A stretch of DNA of 64,000 nucleotides from Stenogyne calaminthoides (Eukaryota > Streptophyta > Magnoliopsida > Lamiales > Lamiaceae), in contig JBBCBC010000022.1 in NCBI GenBank assembly GCA_037126765.1, positions 15,591,758 through 15,655,757 of the forward strand, written 5' to 3'. Of this stretch, positions 1 to 13,100 are shown piece after piece; positions within the stretch are counted from its first letter, which is position 1; each line of letters begins with the position of its first letter. The notes beneath the pieces were generated by a model. That model was not told where the DNA came from, made no database searches, and saw only the letters and a list, made by a program, of their open reading frames with translations. Made by a program: the position numbers and the translations under genes.

Positions 1-257
1 CTCGTTTTAACATGCTGAAAATCTTCTTCCTTTAATAAATCAGTGGTTAAGTATGTGATCAATTTGATGCAATATCAATGGATTGTTTCCAAATGAATCT
101 CAGTAAATATGCTTTCAGTGAAAAACATGCAACAGATATAATGCAGTACAGAAAGCAAATAACACAGCAATTATAGTGGTTCAGAGACTCAAGCTCCTAC
201 GTCCACTCTCTCTGGTCTTCAGAGAAATTCATTAACACACTTCCTAAATCTTTCAGG

Positions 258-435
258 CTAACTCACTGTAGCTTACTCACTTTTCTACCTTGAGTTTTCT
301 GGCTGACTCACTACAGCTTACTAACTCAATCACACACACAAGTTTTTAGACTACCACAAGTAGCTTACTAACTTCTTCTCTAGAGTTTTCTGGCTGGACA
401 ACCTGCAGCTTACTCACTCTTTACAACTCTAACTC
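258..435 (-). repeat. ~45-bp tandem repeats in LTR A (4 units)
   Basis: The word GCTTACT (AGTAAGC on the element strand) recurs at 271, 316, 363 and 408, a period of 45-47 bp, each time followed by a related sequence ending in an AACTC/AGTTTTC-like word. The same block occurs in LTR B (five units) and LTR C (four units), downstream of the TATA box. Confidence 0.75.
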
Positions 436-692
436 ACCAACAAATCACACACACTCTAACTACCTTATCAAAAGGGTTTGGGTTTGGGTTGGTTTCCAAC
501 TAGGGTGAGATATCCTTTACAATAAGAACAAATGCAAAGGTTAGGATATCTCTACTAAGCTTTGGATATTTCTATCAAATCTAGGCTTAGTGTAATGAAC
601 TCTCTCCAATGTGAAACACTTGGGAAATTCTAGGTTTTTCGAGTGCTTCAATTTGCAAGATTACGAATGAGCTCTTGAGTTGCTGTAATTTC

Positions 693-730
693 CCGTAACC
701 TCTCAATGTTGGAGATCACTGTTATTTATA
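693..730 (-). promoter_or_regulatory. Core promoter of LTR A
   Basis: On the minus strand TATAAAT begins at 730 and GGTTACGG begins at 700, a spacing of 30 bp. The same two words sit at the same spacing in the other three LTRs with this region, so the transcription start (the U3/R border) is inferred near 700. No transcript evidence is available. Confidence 0.65.
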
Positions 731-1143
731 GGCAACTTTACCAAGGTCACACTTGAAAAACTATCTGTTGGAAGAGATAACTTCAAGAGTTTCCTCTTCT
801 GGTTATTGATGAACGACTATTTTTAGGGTTTGAACACTTCCTTGCATGTTTTAGGTAATATGCAACCAAGTAGCCAATCACCAATTTTTGCGATGCGAAC
901 ATAGTACTAATCGACAAAATTCAAAGATCTCTGTCGCTTTTTCCCAATCGATAGTACAGTGTTGTCTTCCTCTCGATTGGTTCTTGTCTTGATGAATGTA
1001 GACAAAAAAAATGGCTCTTTTCAGGTCAATCTTTTAGTTCCGAATGAGACAACCTTAAACAACATTCTTTTAGGTTTTAGTTCCTTTTGTCTTCCCAGAT
1101 CTTGAATGTTTTGGGCAATATCTATTCTTTTTAGTTTTGTATG

Positions 1144-4100
1144 TAATATTTTTCTATCGCAACCCTCGTGTATGATATTGTAATCATTTTTCCCAACGGG
1201 ATAATATGAACCCTGGGTAGTATAGGCATTTTTTTTCATAGATCACCATTTTTTTCAGTAGGGTTTTTTGCTTGTTCTTGTTGTAATTTTGATCGCAAGG
1301 ATGAGCGATGTCGGATGGAGGATCCGAAACGGCGATTGGGGTTTTGGCCATTGGATGGTGAAAATAGTTTTGGCCATAACTTTTGACTCGGTGTCCGCTT
1401 TTCCTATTATAACCATGTTTCGAAAACGCTTGAAGTCGCTCTACATGTCTCACAAAACTTTCGTCGCCCCTCTAAAAACCATTCCACCGGATAGTATTAT
1501 AATATTTTTTCTATCGCAACCCTCGTGGTGATATTGTAATCATTTTTCCCAAACGATAATATGAGGGGTAGTATAGGCATTTTTTTTTTTCTAGATCACC
1601 GTAGTAGGGTTTTGCTTGTTCTTGTTGTAATTTTGATCGCAAGGATGAGCGATGTCGGATGGAGGATCCGAAACGGCGATTGGGGTTTTGGCCATTGATG
1701 GTGAAAACTATTTTGGCCATAACTTTTGACTCGGTGTCCGCTTTCCTATTATAACCATGTTTTCGAAACGCCTTGAAGTCCTCTACATGTCTCACAAATT
1801 TTCGCCGTCCTCTAAAACCCACCCACCGGATAAGATTATAATATTTTTTTTCTCTATCGCAACCCTCGTGGTGATATTGTAATCGCTTTTCCCAAATCGA
1901 TAATATGAGTGGGTAGTATAGGCATTTTTTTTTTTTCATAGATCAATGTAGTAGGGTTTTTTTTTGTTCTTGTTGTAATTTTGATCGCAAGGATGAGCGA
2001 TGCGTCGGATGGAGGATCCGAAAACGGCGATTGGGGTTTTGGCCATTGATGGTGAAAAACTGTTTTGGCCATAACTTTTGACTCGTGTCCGCTTTTTCCT
2101 ATTATAACCATGTTTCGAAAACGCCTTGAAGTCGCCTACATGTCTCACAAATTTCTTCGCCGCCCTCTAAAAACCGACCCACCGGATAAGATTATAATAT
2201 TTTTCTATATCGCAACCCTCGTGTGATATTGTAATCGCTTTTCCCAAACGGATAATATGAGTGGGTAGTATAGGCATTTTTTTTTCATAGATCACCGTAG
2301 TAGGGTTTTGCTTGTTCTTGTTGTAATTTTGATCGCAAGGATGAGCGATGTCGGATGGAGGATCCGAAAACGGCGATTGGGGGTTTTGCCATTGATGGTG
2401 AAAACTGTTTTGGCCATAACTTTTGACTCGGGTGTCCGCTTTTCCTATTATAACCATGTTTCGAAACGCCTTTGAAGTCCTCTACATGTCTCAAAAGCTT
2501 CGTCGTCCCTCTAAAAACCCACCCACCGGATAGTATTATAATATTTTTTTTCTATCGCAACCCTCGTGTGATATTGTAATCGCTTTTTCCCAACGGATAA
2601 TATGAGGGGTAGTATAGGCATTTTTTTTTCATAGATCACTTGTAGTAGGGTTTTTTGCTTGTTCTTGTTGTAATTTTGATCGCAAGGATGAGCGATGTCG
2701 GATGGAGGAGGATCCGAAAACGGCGATTGGGGTTTTGGCCATTGATGGTGAAAACTATTTTTTTGCCATAACTTTTGACTCGGTGTCCGCTTTTCCTATT
2801 ATAACCATGTTTCGAAAACGCCTTGAAGTCCTCTACATGTGTCTCACAGCTTTTCCGCCCCTCTAAAAAACCACCCCACCGATAGTATTATAATATTTTT
2901 TTTCTATCGCAACCCTCGTGTGATATTGTAATCGCTTTTTCCCAACGGATAATATGAGGGGTAGTATAGGCATTTTTTTTTTTTTATAGATCACTATAGT
3001 AGGGTTTTGCTTGTTCTTGTTGTAATTTTGATCGCAAGGATGAGCGATGTCGGATGGAGGATCCGAAAACGGCGATTGGGGTTTTGGCCATTGATGGTGA
3101 AAACTGCTTTTGGCCATAAACTTTTGACTCGTGTCCGCTTTTCCTATTATAACCATGTTTCGAAACGCCTTGAAGTCCTCTACATGTCTCACAAAACTTT
3201 GCCGTCCCTCTAAAAAAACCACCCACCGGATAGTATTATAATATTTTTTTCTATCGCAACCCTCGTGATATTGTAATCATTTTTCCCAAACGGATAATAT
3301 GAGTGGGTAGTATAGGCATTTTTTTTTTCATAGATCACCGTAGTAGGGTTTTTGCTTTGTTCTTTGTTGTAATTTTGATCGCAAGGATGAGCGATGTCGG
3401 ATGGAGGATCCGAAACGGCGATTGGGGTTTTGGCCATTGATGGTGAAAAACTGCTTTTGGCCATAACTTTTGACTCGGTGTCCGCTTTTCCTATTATAAC
3501 CATGTTTCGAAAACGTCTTGAAGTCCTCTACATGTCTCACATAAAAGCTTCATCCCCTCTAAAAACCCACCCACCGGATAGTATTATAATATTTTTTTCT
3601 ATCGCAACCCTCGTGTATATATTGTAATCGCTTTTTCCCAACGGATAATATGAGTGGGTAGTATAGGCATTTTTTTTTTTCATAGATCACCGTAGTAGGG
3701 TTTTTGCTTGTTTCTTGTTGTAATTTTGATCGCAAGGATGAGATGATGTCGATGGAGGATCCGAAACGGCGATTGGGGGGTTTTGGCCATTGATGGTGAA
3801 AACTTGTTTTTGGCCATAACTTTTTTGACTCGTGTCCGCTTTTCCTATTATAACCATGTTTCGAAAACGCCTTTGAAGTCCTCTACATGTCTCACAACTT
3901 TTGCCGTCCCTCTAAAAACCCACCCACCGGATAGTATTATAATTTTTTTTCTATCGCAACCCTCGTGTGATATTGTAATCGTTTTTTTTCCCAACGGATA
4001 ATATGAGTGGGTAGTATAGGCATTTTTTTTTCATAGATCACCGTAGTAGGGTTTTTGCTTGTTCTTGTTGTAATTTTGATCGCAAGGATGAGCGATGTCG

Positions 4101-7100
4101 GATGGAGGATCCGAAAACGGCGATTGGGGTTTTGGCCATTGATGGTGAAAACTGCTTTTGGCCATAACTTTTGACTCGTGTCCGCCGCTTTTCCTATTAT
4201 AACCATGTTTTTTCGAAACGCCTTGAAAGTCCTCTACATGTCTCATAAAAATTTGCCATCCCTCTAAAACCCACCCACCGGATAAGATTATAATATTTTT
4301 TCTATCGCAACCCTCGTGTGATATTGTAATCGCTTTTTCCCAAAAGATAATATGAGTGGGTAGTATAGGCATTTTTTTTTTTCATAGATCACCGTAGTAG
4401 GGTTTTGCTTGTTCTTGTTGTAATTTTGATCGCAAGGATGAGCGATGTCGATGGAGGATCCGAAACGGCGATTTTGGGGTTTTTGCCATTGATGGTGAAA
4501 ACTGCTTTTGGCCATAACTTTTGACTCGGGTGTCCGCTTTTCCTATTATAACCATGTTTCGAAAACGTCTTGAAGTCCTCTACATGTCTCACAAGCTTCG
4601 CCGTCCCTAAAAAACCCACCCACCGGATAGTATTATAATATATTTTTTCTATCGCAACCCTCGTGGTGATATTGTAATCGCTTTTTCCCAACGGATAATA
4701 TGAGTGGGTAGTATAGGCATTTTTTTTTTTTATAGATCACCGTAGTAGGGTTTTTGCTTGTTCTTGTTGTAATTTTGATCGCAAGGATGAGCGATGATGT
4801 CGGATGGAGGATCCGAAAACGGCGATTGGGGTTTTGGCCATTGATGGGTGAAAACTATTTTGGCCATAACTTTTGACTCGGTGTCCGCTTTTCCTATTAT
4901 AACCATGTTTCGAAACGCTTTGAAGTCCTCTACATGTCTCACAGCTTTTTGCCGCCCCTCTAAAAAACCACCCACCGGATAGTATAGTATAATAATTTTT
5001 TTCTATCGCGCAACCCTCGTGATATTGTAATCGCTTTTTCCCAAATGGATAATATGAGGGGTAGTATAGGCATTTTTTTTTTTTCATAGATCACCGTAGT
5101 AGGGTTTTGCTTGTTCTTGTTGTAATTTTGATCGCAAGGATGAGCGATGTCGGATGGAGGATCCGAAAACGGCGATTGGGGTTTTGGCCATTGATGGTGA
5201 AAAACTGCTTTTGGCCATAACTTTTGACTCGTGTGTCCGCTTTTCCTATTATAACCATGTTTCGAAACGCCTTGAAGTCCTCTACATGTCTCACAACTTT
5301 TGTCCCCTCTAAAAACTGACCCACCGGATAGTATTATAATATTTTTCTATCGCAACCCTCGTGTGATATTGTAATCGCTTTTTCCCAAATCGGATAATAT
5401 GAGTGGGTAGTATAGGCATTTTTTTTTTTCATAGATCACCGTAGTAGGGTTTTTTGCTTGTTCTTGTTGTAATTTTTTGATCGCAAGGATGAGCCGATGT
5501 CGGATGGAGGATCCGAAAACGGCGATTGGGGTTTTGGCCATTGATGGTGAAAAACTGCTTTTGGCCATAACTTTTGACTCGTGTGTCCGCTTTTCCTATT
5601 ATAACCATGTTTTTGAAACGCCTTTGAAGTCCTCTACATGTCTCTCACAGCTTTTGCCCTCTAAAAAAACCCACCGGATAGTATTATAATATTTTTTTAT
5701 CGCAACCCTCGTGTGATATTGTAATCATTTTTCCCAAACGGATAATATGAGTGGGTAGTATAGGCATTTTTTTTTTTTCATAGATCACCGTAGTAGGGTT
5801 TTGCTTGTTCTTGTTGTAATTTTGATCGCAAGGATGAGCGATGTCGGATGGAGGATCCGAAACGGGCGATTGGGGTTTTGGCCATTGATGGTGAAAAACT
5901 TTTTTGCCATAACTTTTGACTCGTGTCCGCTTTTCCTATTATAACCATGTTTCGAAAACGCCTTGAAGTCCTCTACATGTCTCAAAAAGTCGCCCCCTCT
6001 AAAACTTACCCACCGGATAGTATTATAATATTTTTTTTTATCGCAACCCTCCTCGTGTGATATTGTAATCGCTTTTTCCCAAATGATAATATGAGGGGTA
6101 GTATAGGCATTTTTTTTTTCATAGATCACCGTAGTAGGGGTTTTGCTTGTTCTTGTTGTAATTTTGATCGCAAGGATGAGCGATGTCGGATGGAGGATCC
6201 GAAAAACGGCGATTGGGGTTTTGGCCATTGATGGTGAAAACTGTTTTTGGCCATAACTTTTGACTCGGGTGTCCGCTTTTCCTATTATAACCATGTTTTT
6301 AAAAACGCCTTGAAGTCCTCTACATGTCTCACAAATTTTTCGCCATTCCCTCTAAAAAAATTGACCCACCGGATAGTATTATAATATTTTTTCTCTATCG
6401 CAACCCTCGTGTGATATTGTAATCGCTTTTTCCCCAATGGATAATATGAGGGGTAGTATAGGCATTTTTTTTTTTCAGATCACTATAGTAGGGTTTTGCT
6501 TGTTTTGTTGTAATTTTGATCGCAAGGATGAGCGATGTCGGATGGAGGATCCGAAACGGCGATTGGGGTTTTGGCCATTGATGGTGAAAACTGTTTTTTT
6601 ATATAACTTTTGACTCGTGTCCGCTTTTCCTATTATAACCATGTTTTTAAAAACGTCTTGAAGTCTTCTACATGTCTCACAAAAGCCTTTCGCCGTCCCC
6701 TCTAAAACCCACCCACCGGATAAGATTATAATATTTTTTTTCTATCGCAACCCTCGTGTGATATTGTAATCATTTTTCCCAACGGATAATATGAGGGGTA
6801 GTATAGGCATTTTTTTTTTTTTTTTAGATCACCGTAGTAGGGTTTTGCTTGTTCTTGTTGTAATTTTGATCGCAAGGATGAGCGATGTCGGATGGAGGAT
6901 CCGAAACGGCGATTGGGGTTTTGGCCATTGATGGTGAAAAACTGTTTTTGCCATAACTTTTGACTCGGTGTCCGCTTTTCCTATTATAACCATGTTTTCG
7001 AAAACGCCTTGAAGTCCTCTACATGTCTCACAAATTTCGCCATTCCTCTAAAAAAACCCACCGGATAAGATTATAATATTTTTTTTCTATCGCAACCCTC

Positions 7101-10100
7101 GTGTGATATTGTAATCGCTTTTTCCCAATGGATAATATGAGGGGGGTATAGGCATTTTTTTTTTTTTCATAGATCACCGTAGTAGGGTTTTTTTTTGTTC
7201 TTGTTGTAATTTTGATCGCAAGGATGAGCGATGTCGGATGGAGGATCCGAAACGGCGATTGGGGTTTTGGCCATTGATGGTGAAAAACTTGTTTTTGCCA
7301 TAACTTTTGACTCGTGTGTCCGCTTTTCCTATTATAACCATGTTTTTCGAAACGCCTTGAAGTCCTCTACATGTCTCACAAATTTTGTCGCCCCTAAAAA
7401 CCCACCCACCGGATAGTATTATAATATTTTTTTTATCGCAACCCTCGTGTGATATTGTAATCGCTTTTTCCCAACGGATAATATGAGTGGGTAGTATAGG
7501 CATTTTTTTTTAGATCATCATTGTAGTAGGGTTTTGCTTGTTCTTGTTGTAATTTTGATCGCAAGGATGAGCGATGTCGGATGGAGGATCCGAAAACGAT
7601 TGGGGTTTTGGCCATTGATGGTGAAAAACTGTTTTGGCCATAACTTTTGACTCGGTGTCCGCTTTTCCTATTATAACCATGTTTCGAAACGCCTTGAAGT
7701 CCTCTACATGTCTCATAGCTTTTTCCATCCCTCTAAAAACCCACCCACCGGATAAGATTATAATATTTTTTCTATCGCAACCCTCGTGTGATATTGTAAT
7801 CATTTTTCCCAAATGATAATATGAGTGGGTAGTATAGGCATTTTTTTTTTCATAGATCACCGTAGTAGGGTTTTTGCTTGTTCTTGTTGTAATTTTGATC
7901 GCAAGGATGAGCGATGTCGGATGGAGGATCCGAAAACGGCGATTGGGGTTTTGGCCATTGGATGGTGAAAAAACGTTTTGGCCATAACTTTTTGACTCGT
8001 GTCCGCTTTTCCTATTATAACCATGTTTCGAAAACGCCTTGAAGTCCTTCTACATGTCTCACAAATTTTGCCATTCCTCTAAAAACCACCCACCGGATAT
8101 TATTATAATATTTTTTTTTATCGCAACCCCCTCGTGTGATATTGTAATCGCTTTTTTCCCAACGGATAATATGAGTGGGTAGTATAGGCATTTTTTTTTT
8201 CATAGATCACCGTAGTAGGGTTTTGCTTGTTCTTGTTGTAATTTTGATCGCAAGGATGAGCGATGTCGGATGGAGGATCCGAAAACGGCGATTGGGGTTT
8301 TGGCCATTGATGGTGAAAACCTGCTTTTGGCCATAACTTTTGACTCGTGTCCGCTTTTCCTATTATAACCATGTTTTGAAAACGCCTTGAAGTCCTCTAC
8401 ATGTCTCACAAATTTTTGCTCCTCCTCTAAAACCCACCCACCGGATAGTATTATAATATTTTTCTTTTTCTATCGCAACCCTCGTGTGATATTGTAATCG
8501 CTTTTTCCCAAATGGATAATATGAGGGGTAGTATAGGCATTTTTTTTTTCATAGATCACCGTAGTAGGGTTTTGCTTGTTCTTGTTGTAATTTTGATCGC
8601 AAGGATGAGCGATGTCGGATGGAGGATCCGAAAACGGCGATTGGGGTTTTGGCCATTGATGGTGAAAACTGCTTTGGCCATAACTTTTGACTCGGGTGTC
8701 CGCTTTTCCTATTATAACCATGTTTTTTAAAAACGCCTTGAAGTCCTTCATGTCTCACAAATTTCGCCGTCCCTCTAAAACCAACCCACCGGATAAGATT
8801 ATAATATTTTTTCTATCGCAACCCTCGTGTGATATTGTAATCATTTTTCCCAACGGATAATATGATGAGTGGGTAGTATAGGCATTTTTTTTTTTTCATA
8901 GATCACCGTAGTAGGGTTTTGCTTGTTTCTTGTTGTAATTTTGATCGCAAGGATGAGCGATGTCGATGGAGGATCCGAAAACGGCGATTGGGGTTTTGGC
9001 CATTGATGGTGAAAACTATTTTTGCCATAACTTTTTGACTCGTGTCCGCTTTTCCTATTATAACCATGTTTCGAAAACGCCTTGAAGTCCTACATGTGTC
9101 TCATAGCTTTCGCCGTCCCCTCTAAAAACCCAACCCACCGGATATAGATTATATAATTTTTTTCTATCGCAACCCTCGTGTGATATTGTAATCGCTTTTT
9201 CCCAACGGATAATATGAGTGGGTAGTATAGGCATTTTTTTTTTTTTTTTATAGATCACCGTAGTAGGGTTTTTGCTTGTTCTTGTTGTAATTTTGATCGC
9301 AAGGATGAGCGATGTCGGATGGAGGATCCGAAAACGGCGATTGGGGTTTTGGCCATTGATGGTGAAAAACTGTTTTGGCCATAACTTTTGACTCGTGTCC
9401 GCTTTTCCTATTATAACCATGTTTTTAAAACGCCTTGAAGTCCTCTACATGTCTCATAAATTTTCGCCGCCCCTCTAAAAACCCACCCACCGGATAGTAT
9501 TATAATATTTTTTCTCTATCGCAACCCTCGTGTGATATTGTAATCATTTTTCCCAACGGATAATATGATGTGGGGGTAGTATAGGCATTTTTTTTTTTCA
9601 TAGATCACAGTAGTAGGGTTTTTTTTGTTCTTGTTGTAATTTTGATCGCAAGGATGAGCGATATGTCGGATGGAGGATCCGAAAACGGCGATTGGGGTTT
9701 TTTGGCCATTGATGGTGAAAAAAACTGCTTTTGGCCATAACTTTTTGACTCGGTGTCCGCTTTTCCTATTATAACCATGTTTTGAAAAACGCCTTGAAGT
9801 CCTCTACATGTCTCACAAATTCATTGCCGCCCCTCTAAAAACCCACCCACCGGATAGTATTATAATATTTTTTTTCTATCGCAACCCTCGTGTGATATTG
9901 TAATCATTTTTCCCAACGGATAATATGAGTGGGTAGTATAGGCATTTTTTTTTTCATAGATCACCGTAGTAGGGTTTTGCTTGTTTTTGTTGTAATTTTT
10001 TTGATCGCAAGGATGAGCGATGTCGATGGAGGATCCGAAACGGCGATTGGGGGTTTTTTTGGCCATTGATGGTGAAAACTGTTTTGGCCATAACTTTTGA

Positions 10101-13100
10101 CTCGTGTCCGTTTTCCTATTATAACCATGTTTTGAAAACGTCTTGAAGTCCTCTACATGTCTCACATTTTCGCCATGCCCCTCTAAAACCCACCCACCGG
10201 ATAAGATTATAATATTTTTTCTATCGCAACCCTCGTGTGATGATATTGTAATCATTTTTCCCAACGGATAATATGAGGGGTAGTATAGGCATTTTTTTTT
10301 TTTCATAGATCATTGTAGTAGGGTTTTTTGCTTGTTCTTGTTGTAATTTTGATCGCAAGGATGAGCGATGTCGATGGAGGATCCGAAAACGGCGATTGGG
10401 GTTTTGGCCATTGATGGTGAAAACTGTTTTGGCCATAACTTTTGACTCGGTGTCCGCTTTTCCTATTATAACCATGTTTTAAAACGCCTTGAAGTCCTCT
10501 ACATGTCTCAAAAATCTTTGCCGCCCCTCTAAAAACCCACCCACCGGATAGTATTATAATATTTTTTTATCGCAACCCTCGTGTGATATTGTAATCGCTT
10601 TTTCCCAACGGATAATATGAGTGGGTAGTATAGGCATTTTTTTTTTCATAGATCACCGAGTAGGGTTTTGCTTGTTCTTGTTGTAATTTTTTTGATCGCA
10701 AGGATGAGCCGATGTCGGATGGAGGATCCGAAACGGCGATTGGGGTTTTGGCCATTGATGGTGAAAAACTGCTTTTTTGGCCATAACTTTTGACTCGGTG
10801 TCCGTCCGCTTTATTATAAACATGTTTCGAAACGCCTTGAAGTCCTCTACATGTCTCACAAAGCGCCGCCCCTCTAAAAACCCACCCACCGGATAGTATT
10901 ATAATATTTTTTTCTATCGCAACCCTCGTGTGTGATATTGTAATCATTTTTCCCAAATGGATAATATGAGGGGGTAGTATAGGCATTTTTTTTTTTTCAT
11001 AGATCATCGTAGTAGGGTTTTTGCTTTGTTCTTGTTGTAATTTTGATCGCAAGGATGAGCGATGTCGGATGGAGGATCCGAAACGGCGATTGGGGGTTTT
11101 GGCCATTGATGGTGAAAACTTGTTTTTGCCATAACTTTTGACTCGTGTCCGCTTTTCCTATTATAACCATGTTTTGAAACGCCTTGAAGTCCTCTACATG
11201 TCTCACAGCTTTTTGCCATTCCCCTCTAAAACCCACCCACCGATATAAGATTATAATATTTTTTCTCTATCGCAACCCTCGTGGTGATATTGTAATCGCA
11301 TTTTTCCCAACGGATAATAATAGAGGGTAGTATAGGCATTTTTTTTTTCATAGATCACCGTAGTAGGGTTTTTTTGCTTGTTCTTGTTGTAATTTTGATC
11401 GCAAGGATGAGCGATGTCGGATGGAGGATCCGAAAACGGCGATTGGGGTTTTTTGCCATTGATGGTGAAAAACTGTTTTTGGCCATAACTTTTGACTCGT
11501 GTCCGCTTTTCCTATTATAACCATGTTTTAAAACGTCTTGAAGTCCTCTACATGTCTCACAAATTTTGCCGTTCCCTAAAAACCCACCCACCGGATAGTA
11601 TTATAATATTTTTTTCTATCGCAACCCTCGTGTGATATTGTAATCATTTTTCCCAACGGATAATATGAGTGGGTAGTATAGGCATTTTTTTTTTTTTTTT
11701 CATAGATCACCGTAGTAGGGTTTTGCTTGTTCTTGTTTTGATAATTTTTTGATCGCAAGGATGAGCGATGTCGGATGGAGGATCCGAAACGGCGATTGGG
11801 GTTTTGGCCATTGATGGTGAAAACTGTTTTGGCCATAACTTTTGACTCGTGTCCGCTTTTCCTATTATAACCATGTTTCGAAACGCTTTTGAAGTCCTCT
11901 ACATGTCTCATAACTTTGTCGCCCCCCTCTAAAAACCCACCCACCCCATAAGATTATAATATTTTTCTCTATCGCAACCCTCGTGATATATTGTAATCAT
12001 TTTTCCCAAACGATAATATGAGTGGGTAGTATAGGCATTTTTTTTTTTTCATAGATCACCGTAGTAGGGTTTTGCTTGTTCTTGTTGTAATTTTGATCGC
12101 AAGGATGAGCGATGTCGGATGGAGGATCCGAAACGGCGATTGGGGTTTTGGCCATTGATGGTGAAAAAACTGCTTTTGGCCATAACTTTTGACTCGGTGT
12201 CCGCTTTTCCTATTATAACCATGTTTCGAAAACGCCTTGAAGTCCTCTACATGTCTCATAAAGCTTTTTGCCGCCCCTCTAAAAAACTGACCCACCGGAT
12301 AAGATTATAATATTTTTCTATCGCAACCCTCGTGTGATATTGTAATCGCTTTTTCCCAACGGATAATATGAGTGGGTAGTATAGGCATTTTTTTTTTTTT
12401 TTTAGATCACCGTAGTAGGGTTTTGCTTGTTCTTGTTGTAATTTTGATCGCAAGGATGAGCGATGTCGGATGGAGGATCCGAAACGGCGATTGGGGTTTT
12501 GGCCATTGATGGTGAAAACTGTTTTTGGCCATAACTTTTTTGACTCGGTGTCCGCTTTTCCTATTATAACCATGTTTTTTCGAAAAACGCCTTGAAGTCC
12601 TCTACATGTCTCACAAATTTCGCCCCTCTAAAACTCCACCCAACCGATAGTATTATAATATTTTTTTTCTATCGCAACCCTCGTGTGATATTGTAATCAT
12701 TTTTTCCCAACGGATAATATGAGTGGGTAGTATAGGCATTTTTTTTTTCATAGATCACCGTAGTAGGGTTTTTGCTTGTTCTTGTTGTTGTAATTTTGAT
12801 CGCAAGGATGAGCGATGTCGGATGGAGGATCCGAAACGGCGATTGGGGTTTTGGCCATTGATGATGAAAAACTGCTTTTGGCCATAACTTTTGACTCTCG
12901 TGTGTCCGCTTTTCTATTATAACCATGTTTTTCGAAACGCCTCTTGAAGTCCTCTACATACATGTCTCACAAAAAATTTCGCCCCCCTCTAAAAAATGAC
13001 CCACCGGATAGTATTATAATATTTTTCTATCGCAACCCCTGTGTGATATTGTAATCATTTTTCCCAAACGGATAATATGAGTGGGTAGTATAGGCATTTT

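Larger units (their letters stand above)
1..1143 (-). mobile_element. LTR A: truncated SIRE-like copia LTR
   Basis: Read on the minus strand, this stretch aligns by eye along its length with the LTRs at 52601-54523 and 60585-62326. It shares the TATA box, the GGTTACGG block, the ~45-bp tandem repeats and the region running to AAAACGAG at base 1. The LTR 3' end and primer site would lie left of the window. The LTR 5' end should lie to the right, but homology stops near 1143, at a point corresponding to roughly LTR position 410, where satellite sequence (CTATCGCAACCCTCGTG) begins. About 400 bp of U3 is therefore missing. No coding sequence is present. Whether this is a solo LTR or the 5' LTR of a minus-strand element cannot be decided from here. 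Confidence 0.88.

Noticed and set aside
474..490. Telomere-like GGGTTTGGGTTTGGG word
   Set aside because: It is a short stretch inside LTR A, and LTRs B and C have related AAACCC-type words at the same place, so it belongs to the LTR and not to a telomere repeat.
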